A DNA stretch of 26,648 nucleotides from an uncultured Sphingomonadaceae bacterium. GTDB taxonomy: Bacteria > Pseudomonadota > Alphaproteobacteria > Sphingomonadales > Sphingomonadaceae. The translations under genes and the position numbers were made by a program. Position 1 is the stretch's first letter; every line of letters starts with the position of its first letter. This document shows positions 23,030-26,648 of this stretch, in pieces. The notes below the pieces were generated by a model. That model was given only the letters and a program-made list of their open reading frames with translations, had not been told where the DNA came from and ran no database searches. The DNA is taken from the NCBI GenBank assembly GCA_938003725.1, contig CALKXX010000179.1, positions 1 through 26,648 of the forward strand, written 5' to 3'.

Positions 23030-23365
23030 TCAATCACCCTCACCCGGCTTTTCAGAGAACATCTCCATCTTGCCTTCCTTGCCCTTGAAGTCGTCGGCAT
23101 CGGCTGGCGGATCGCGGCTGACCGTAATATTGGGCCATTCTTCGGAATATTTGGTGTTGAGTTCGAGAATTTTTTCCAAGCCATCTTCAGTATCCGGCAA
23201 AATAGCTTCTGCTGGGCATTCCGGTTCGCAAACACCGCAATCGATACATTCGCTTGGGTTGATGACGAGCATATTCTCGCCTTCATAGAAACAGTCTACG
23301 GGGCAGACTTCCACACAGTCCATATATTTGCACTTAATGCAGGCATCCGTAACAACATAAGTCAT
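23030..23365 (-). CDS. fdxA: Seven-iron ferredoxin FdxA
   Basis: 111 residues, the standard length of alphaproteobacterial FdxA carrying one [3Fe-4S] and one [4Fe-4S] cluster. Cysteines expected by comparison with Azotobacter ferredoxin I: Cys9, Cys17 and Cys50 for the 3Fe cluster, and Cys21, Cys40, Cys43 and Cys46 for the 4Fe cluster, in DACIKCKYMDCVEVCPVDC and CIDCGVCEPECPAEAI. A free Cys25 is also conserved. The C-terminal part (NTKYSEEWPNITVSRDPPADAD) wraps the fold as usual. Soluble electron carrier, partner unknown. GGGGAG lies 11 bases before the ATG. It has its own promoter and is followed by two unusual dyads. Confidence 0.97.
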   Translation of the reverse strand: MTYVVTDACIKCKYMDCVEVCPVDCFYEGENMLVINPSECIDCGVCEPECPAEAILPDTEDGLEKILELNTKYSEEWPNITVSRDPPADADDFKGKEGKMEMFSEKPGEGD

Positions 23366-23418
23366 CTGGTCTTCAACTCCCCTTTGCCAGACCGCAGTTT
23401 GGGCGGCTATTGTAACCT

Positions 23419-23447
23419 TAGCTATTGCGCAAAATCGAAGGCGTCAA
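23419..23447 (-). promoter_or_regulatory. Putative promoter of fdxA
   Basis: Minus-strand TTGACG (23447-23442), 17-base spacer, TAGCTA (23424-23419), about 53 bases before the start codon. Near-consensus -35 and fair -10. Confidence 0.55.
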
Positions 23448-23492
23448 CCGTTGGTTTTGACGGCATGTTTAACAGTCCAGACATAGGTCAGT

Positions 23493-23795
23493 TTATCGTC
23501 CCGGTTTCAACAGCTCAAAACAAGACTGAGCGCGCGGTGCACCGTGACGCCTTATCGGCAGCTTTGAAATACGCACCACTTGCACATTTCGGCCCACCGG
23601 GATCGTTAGAATGTCATCGGTACGGACCAGCACATGCCCTTTTTCAACGCGGCGGCCATTCAGGCGTACATGGCCTTTTTCCGCCAATTTCTTTGCCATT
23701 GTGCGATTTCGGGCAAAACGGAGAAACCAGAGCAATTTATCTATTCTGAGCGCCGGCCTTTGATCGGCCGCCAATTGCTTTTTCTCCGCCTTCAA
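23493..23795 (-). CDS. S4-domain RNA-binding protein (Hsp15-like)
   Basis: 100 residues. The S4 fold is complete: RIDKLLWFLRFARNRTMAKKLAEKGHVRLNGRRVEKGHVLVRTDDILTI, then a basic C-terminus (KLPIRRHGAPRAQ). Small proteins of this kind bind structured rRNA; Hsp15 of E. coli rescues stalled 50S subunits, and this may do the same. The start is TTG 23795 with AGGA 7 bases upstream, overlapping the helicase stop TAG; the helicase ends only 9 bases before, so both are on one transcript. The nearby ATG at 23803 is out of frame and leads to a stop after three codons. Confidence 0.9.
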   Translation of the reverse strand: MKAEKKQLAADQRPALRIDKLLWFLRFARNRTMAKKLAEKGHVRLNGRRVEKGHVLVRTDDILTIPVGRNVQVVRISKLPIRRHGAPRAQSCFELLKPGR

Positions 23796-23804
23796 TTCTG
23801 CATC

Positions 23805-26579
23805 CTATTTTTTCATACTTTCTTTCAGCGCAGCGAGTTCGGCAAAAGCACCGCCGGCTTTTGCCAAAACAGGCTCAGGTTTTCGATCTTTTGGCTTCCC
23901 TTTGCCCGGTCCATTTTTATTTGGCCCATCGCCGCGCGACTTTTTCCCCGAATAAGATCGCCGGTTTTTCCCATTTGCTTTGCCCATCCCTTTCCAGCGC
24001 CAATATTGCAGCGCTGGCGCGGCCTCCGGCGTAACCTCCTCAGCGATCTCTGTTTTAGGGGCATCTGGCGCAGGTTCAGTCTGTTCAGCCTGTTCAGCCT
24101 GTTCAGTTTGCGGCGCCTGGGTTTCCGCAGCTTCTACCGTAGCCACCGGAGCCGGGGGCACATCATCAGTTTTTGCAAATCCAGCCATTTTAAGCAACGC
24201 AACATGGGTGTCGGCAGATAGGCCCAGCGACGTCGCCAGCGCCGCATCCACAGCAAAAACCGGCCCAACAACTCTCGCTTCATGTGCCTGTTTGATAAGG
24301 CGTTCGGCCATATCTACCCGCACATATTCATCGCCAATTCTGCGAAAGCCAAATTGGCTGGCCTGTTCGGGCGTTTCGAATTTCCAGTCTTTCAAATGTA
24401 CGGCATTATCAGGGGGCAGCGGGGCCATTGGTTTTTCATTGAGCGCTGCAAACAAACCCGTCCGCCAGATCACAGCGCCCGGCTTCATCAACGCATGATG
24501 GAAAATATCAACCGCACCAAAGACCAGTCCAGCCTTGCGGGCGACACCGCGCATATCATTGTCCAGTGCGCGCACCGCATCATTCACGGATAGTCGCGCA
24601 ATTATACCGCCTGCTTCTACAATCTGCGCAAATAGCGCGCGGACCGATGGCGGTGTGGCGGCATCATTTGCGAGTTCCGCAATTTTTACCAAACCCTCAA
24701 GATGCTTGGCTTTCATCGCTGTGACCCAGTCTTTAACACGGTCCTCGACCTTCTTTGCGTTATCCGCCGTCATGTCTTTTATGGAACGATCAAATTTAAT
24801 CTCAACGCTCAACAGATCTTTACCCTTGGCCAGTGTCGCCAGTTTGGCATCACCCCAAAAAATACCGGGTTGCCCGGTTTCGTCCGCCATCAGCGAAAGA
24901 ACGCTATCAGGTGCTTTTGCCAAGGCATCTGCATTTTCCGTCATCGTTTTTCCCAAATATCTTTCTGCCGCCGCAAGCAACATCTTGCGGTCTTCCCTCC
25001 GGCTATCCGAAGGCACGACAAATTGAAAGCCCCTCAGCATCCCAATTTCCAATCCTTCGACCATTACCGCGCCGTCAGCATCCACGGCAACGTCCTGTGA
25101 CAGCCCGCCTTTTATCAGGCCGCGCATCAAGACCCGCGTGCGTTTGTCTACAAAACGCTGTGTCAACTGGTTGTGCATAGCATCGCTAAGCTTTCGTTCC
25201 AAAGCGCGGGTGCGCTCGATCATCGTCTCCGCCTGTTCAACCCAGTGCGTTTTTTGGGCGATATAACTCCAACTGCGGGTCGCGGATATTCTGGCTGCCA
25301 GCGTTGCAATATCCCCTTGTACGCTCTCCAGCCGCGAAATCTCCTGCGCCATACGTGCATGGGGGATGCGGCCGCTGCCTTGGGCCAGATAGGGCCAAAG
25401 GGAAGCCACAAAACGCGCCTGATGATCTGCGCCTACTTTCCGGAAATCGGGTATTGATGCCGCTTCCCACAGCAAACGGACCTCATCAGGACCGCGAGTT
25501 AGTGCCACCACATTCGGATCCTGCGCCAGCCTTTTCAATACGGCGAGATCAACCGCTTCCGGGGCGGCGCGCAGCAACCGGTCATTCGGTTTTTGTTCCA
25601 GCGATTTGACCAGCGCGCCGATATCCCGAAAAACCGGTTCCGGATTGCGCCAATATAACCACTCCAACCGCGGAAAATTGTGATCCTCCAGACGCTCAAT
25701 TTCCTCTGTCTGCAATTCATCGGACGATGCAAGACCGGACAGACACCCAAAACTACCATCTTTTTGGTGCCGGCCAGCCCGGCCAGCAATTTGCCCAATC
25801 TCCGCCAGCGTAAGTCTGCGCCGACGCCTGCCATCAAATTTCCTCAAAGCCGCAAAAGCCATATGGGACACGTCCAGGTTCAATCCCATGCCAACTGCGT
25901 CCGTCGCCACAAGATAATCCACTTCGCCGTCCTGGTACATTTGGACCTGTGCATTGCGGGTATGGGGAGACAGCGACCCCATCACGATCGCGGCCCCACC
26001 ATGTTGCCGTCGCAGCATTTCTGCGATCGCATAGACATCCTCGACCGAAAAGGCGACAATCGCCGACCGCCGGGGTAAGCGCGACAATTTGCGCGGCCCG
26101 ACATAACTGAGCGTAGAGAATCGGGGCCGTGTCAATATCTCAGCCTCGGGCAGCAATCGGGTGATCAGGGCACGCAAACTTTCAGAACCCAAGATCATCG
26201 TTTCATCCCGGCCCCGGGCATGCAACATCCGGTCGGTAAAAACATGGCCGCGTTCCGGATCAATCCCCAGTTGCGCTTCATCAATCGCGACGAACGAGAA
26301 ATCGCTTCCGTCAGGCTTTCTGGTCGGCATGGATTCTGCGGTGCACAGATACCATTGTGCACCGGGCGGAATGATCTTCTCTTCGCCGGTCACGAGCGCG
26401 ACTTTGTTGGCGCCTTTTAATTTTACCACCCGGTCGTAAACTTCGCGCGCCAACAGACGAAGCGGAAATCCGATCATCCCACTGGAATGCGCACACATGC
26501 GTTCTACCGCGAGGTACGTTTTACCGGTATTTGTCGGGCCAAGAACCGCGATGAGGGAAGATCGGGAGAGATCGGGCAT
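23805..26579 (-). CDS. Suv3-like (SUPV3L1 family) superfamily 2 helicase
   Basis: 924 residues. ATP-dependent RNA helicase: Walker A GPTNTGKT at residues 14-21, motif II DEAQ at 100-103 (Suv3 type, not DEAD), SATs replaced by GSES, VDYLVATDAVGMGLNLDV (motif V) and QIAGRAGRHQKDGSFG (motif VI) around residue 270. A region with mitochondrial-Suv3-like helical domain follows. The last 120 residues are low-complexity: an EQAEQAEQTE repeat, then a Gly/Lys/Arg-rich basic tail (GKANGKNRRSYSGKKSRGDG), likely RNA binding. Probably RNA turnover or ribosome maturation, by family analogy. ATG 26579 is chosen; GTG 26594 is possible. Upstream bases to 26648 show no promoter. Confidence 0.94.
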   Translation of the reverse strand: MPDLSRSSLIAVLGPTNTGKTYLAVERMCAHSSGMIGFPLRLLAREVYDRVVKLKGANKVALVTGEEKIIPPGAQWYLCTAESMPTRKPDGSDFSFVAIDEAQLGIDPERGHVFTDRMLHARGRDETMILGSESLRALITRLLPEAEILTRPRFSTLSYVGPRKLSRLPRRSAIVAFSVEDVYAIAEMLRRQHGGAAIVMGSLSPHTRNAQVQMYQDGEVDYLVATDAVGMGLNLDVSHMAFAALRKFDGRRRRRLTLAEIGQIAGRAGRHQKDGSFGCLSGLASSDELQTEEIERLEDHNFPRLEWLYWRNPEPVFRDIGALVKSLEQKPNDRLLRAAPEAVDLAVLKRLAQDPNVVALTRGPDEVRLLWEAASIPDFRKVGADHQARFVASLWPYLAQGSGRIPHARMAQEISRLESVQGDIATLAARISATRSWSYIAQKTHWVEQAETMIERTRALERKLSDAMHNQLTQRFVDKRTRVLMRGLIKGGLSQDVAVDADGAVMVEGLEIGMLRGFQFVVPSDSRREDRKMLLAAAERYLGKTMTENADALAKAPDSVLSLMADETGQPGIFWGDAKLATLAKGKDLLSVEIKFDRSIKDMTADNAKKVEDRVKDWVTAMKAKHLEGLVKIAELANDAATPPSVRALFAQIVEAGGIIARLSVNDAVRALDNDMRGVARKAGLVFGAVDIFHHALMKPGAVIWRTGLFAALNEKPMAPLPPDNAVHLKDWKFETPEQASQFGFRRIGDEYVRVDMAERLIKQAHEARVVGPVFAVDAALATSLGLSADTHVALLKMAGFAKTDDVPPAPVATVEAAETQAPQTEQAEQAEQTEPAPDAPKTEIAEEVTPEAAPALQYWRWKGMGKANGKNRRSYSGKKSRGDGPNKNGPGKGKPKDRKPEPVLAKAGGAFAELAALKESMKK
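24075..24106. repeat. 9-base tandem repeat in the helicase gene
   Basis: TTCAG occurs at 24075, 24084, 24093 and 24102 within a CTGTTCAGC-like unit of 9 bases. In the gene it encodes EQA-type triplets in the linker before the basic tail. Copy-number change would keep the frame. Confidence 0.85.
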
Positions 26580-26648
26580 TCGCCCTACTTTCACCTTATC
26601 TGCTCTAAGGAAGCAAGCCCATTTCGCTGAAAGATTTCAACATTCCAG

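Noticed and set aside
1..26648. CRISPR arrays, tRNA or rRNA genes, insertion sequences, prophage or attachment sites
   Set aside because: Looked for and not seen: no regularly spaced repeats of the right length, no integrase or transposase, no tRNA-like cloverleaf or CCA-adjacent repeat noticed.

Overview
The window is chromosomal DNA from an alphaproteobacterium, most likely a member of the Sphingomonadales. The main reasons are four exported proteins ending in a PEPxxWA-type C-terminal sorting signal (PEPTTWAMLIFGFGAIGGA plus a basic cluster), an rpoC with a long acidic tail, and the block helicase / S4 protein / FdxA / CarD, a gene order I associate with this order. Base composition looks moderate rather than very GC-rich, which would fit a marine Sphingorhabdus or Parasphingorhabdus-like genome. 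That genus-level guess is inference.

Layout. 1-1989 is the 3' part of rpoC and its terminator. 1990-4714 holds three consecutive, separately promoted and separately terminated genes for small secreted PEP-CTERM proteins. Two are paralogs of 223 residues and the third is discoidin-like. 4912-6640 carries a LysE-type exporter and a periplasmic PDZ-M48 peptidase. 6634-14516 is a minus-strand block: tsaC (Sua5 type), aqpZ with a strong terminator, then an RND efflux adaptor and permease, msrA, galU and a small lipoprotein. 14567-17151 (plus) is an acyl-CoA dehydrogenase overlapping a DUF815 ATPase. 17153-18774 (minus) has a sorbosone/PQQ-type dehydrogenase and a tiny membrane protein. 18950-19159 (plus) is a 69-residue conserved-looking protein with a TTG start.

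19169-22233 (minus) is a cell-surface cluster. It contains a DUF2807 lipoprotein with an SIAGSGD repeat, a fourth PEP-CTERM protein, a methyltransferase, and a second DUF2807 protein whose start overlaps the methyltransferase stop. 22267-26579 (minus) is the housekeeping block: a Suv3-like helicase, an S4 RNA-binding protein, ferredoxin FdxA and the RNA-polymerase-binding regulator CarD.

The most unusual content is the PEP-CTERM set. The first three genes share a promoter architecture (TTGYAA-like -35, 17-base spacer with an internal GTAAAT, TAA-rich -10) and long leaders. All four, and rpoC, end in hairpins with a common loop pattern GGA...ATCC. The last 120 bases of genes 1 and 2 differ at only three positions, all synonymous, although the rest of the genes has diverged, which suggests gene conversion of the sorting-tag cassette. 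No exosortase is in the window. No tRNA, rRNA, CRISPR array, insertion sequence or prophage gene was seen. No stretch longer than about 260 bases lacks a gene; the longer gaps hold the promoters, leaders and terminators listed below.
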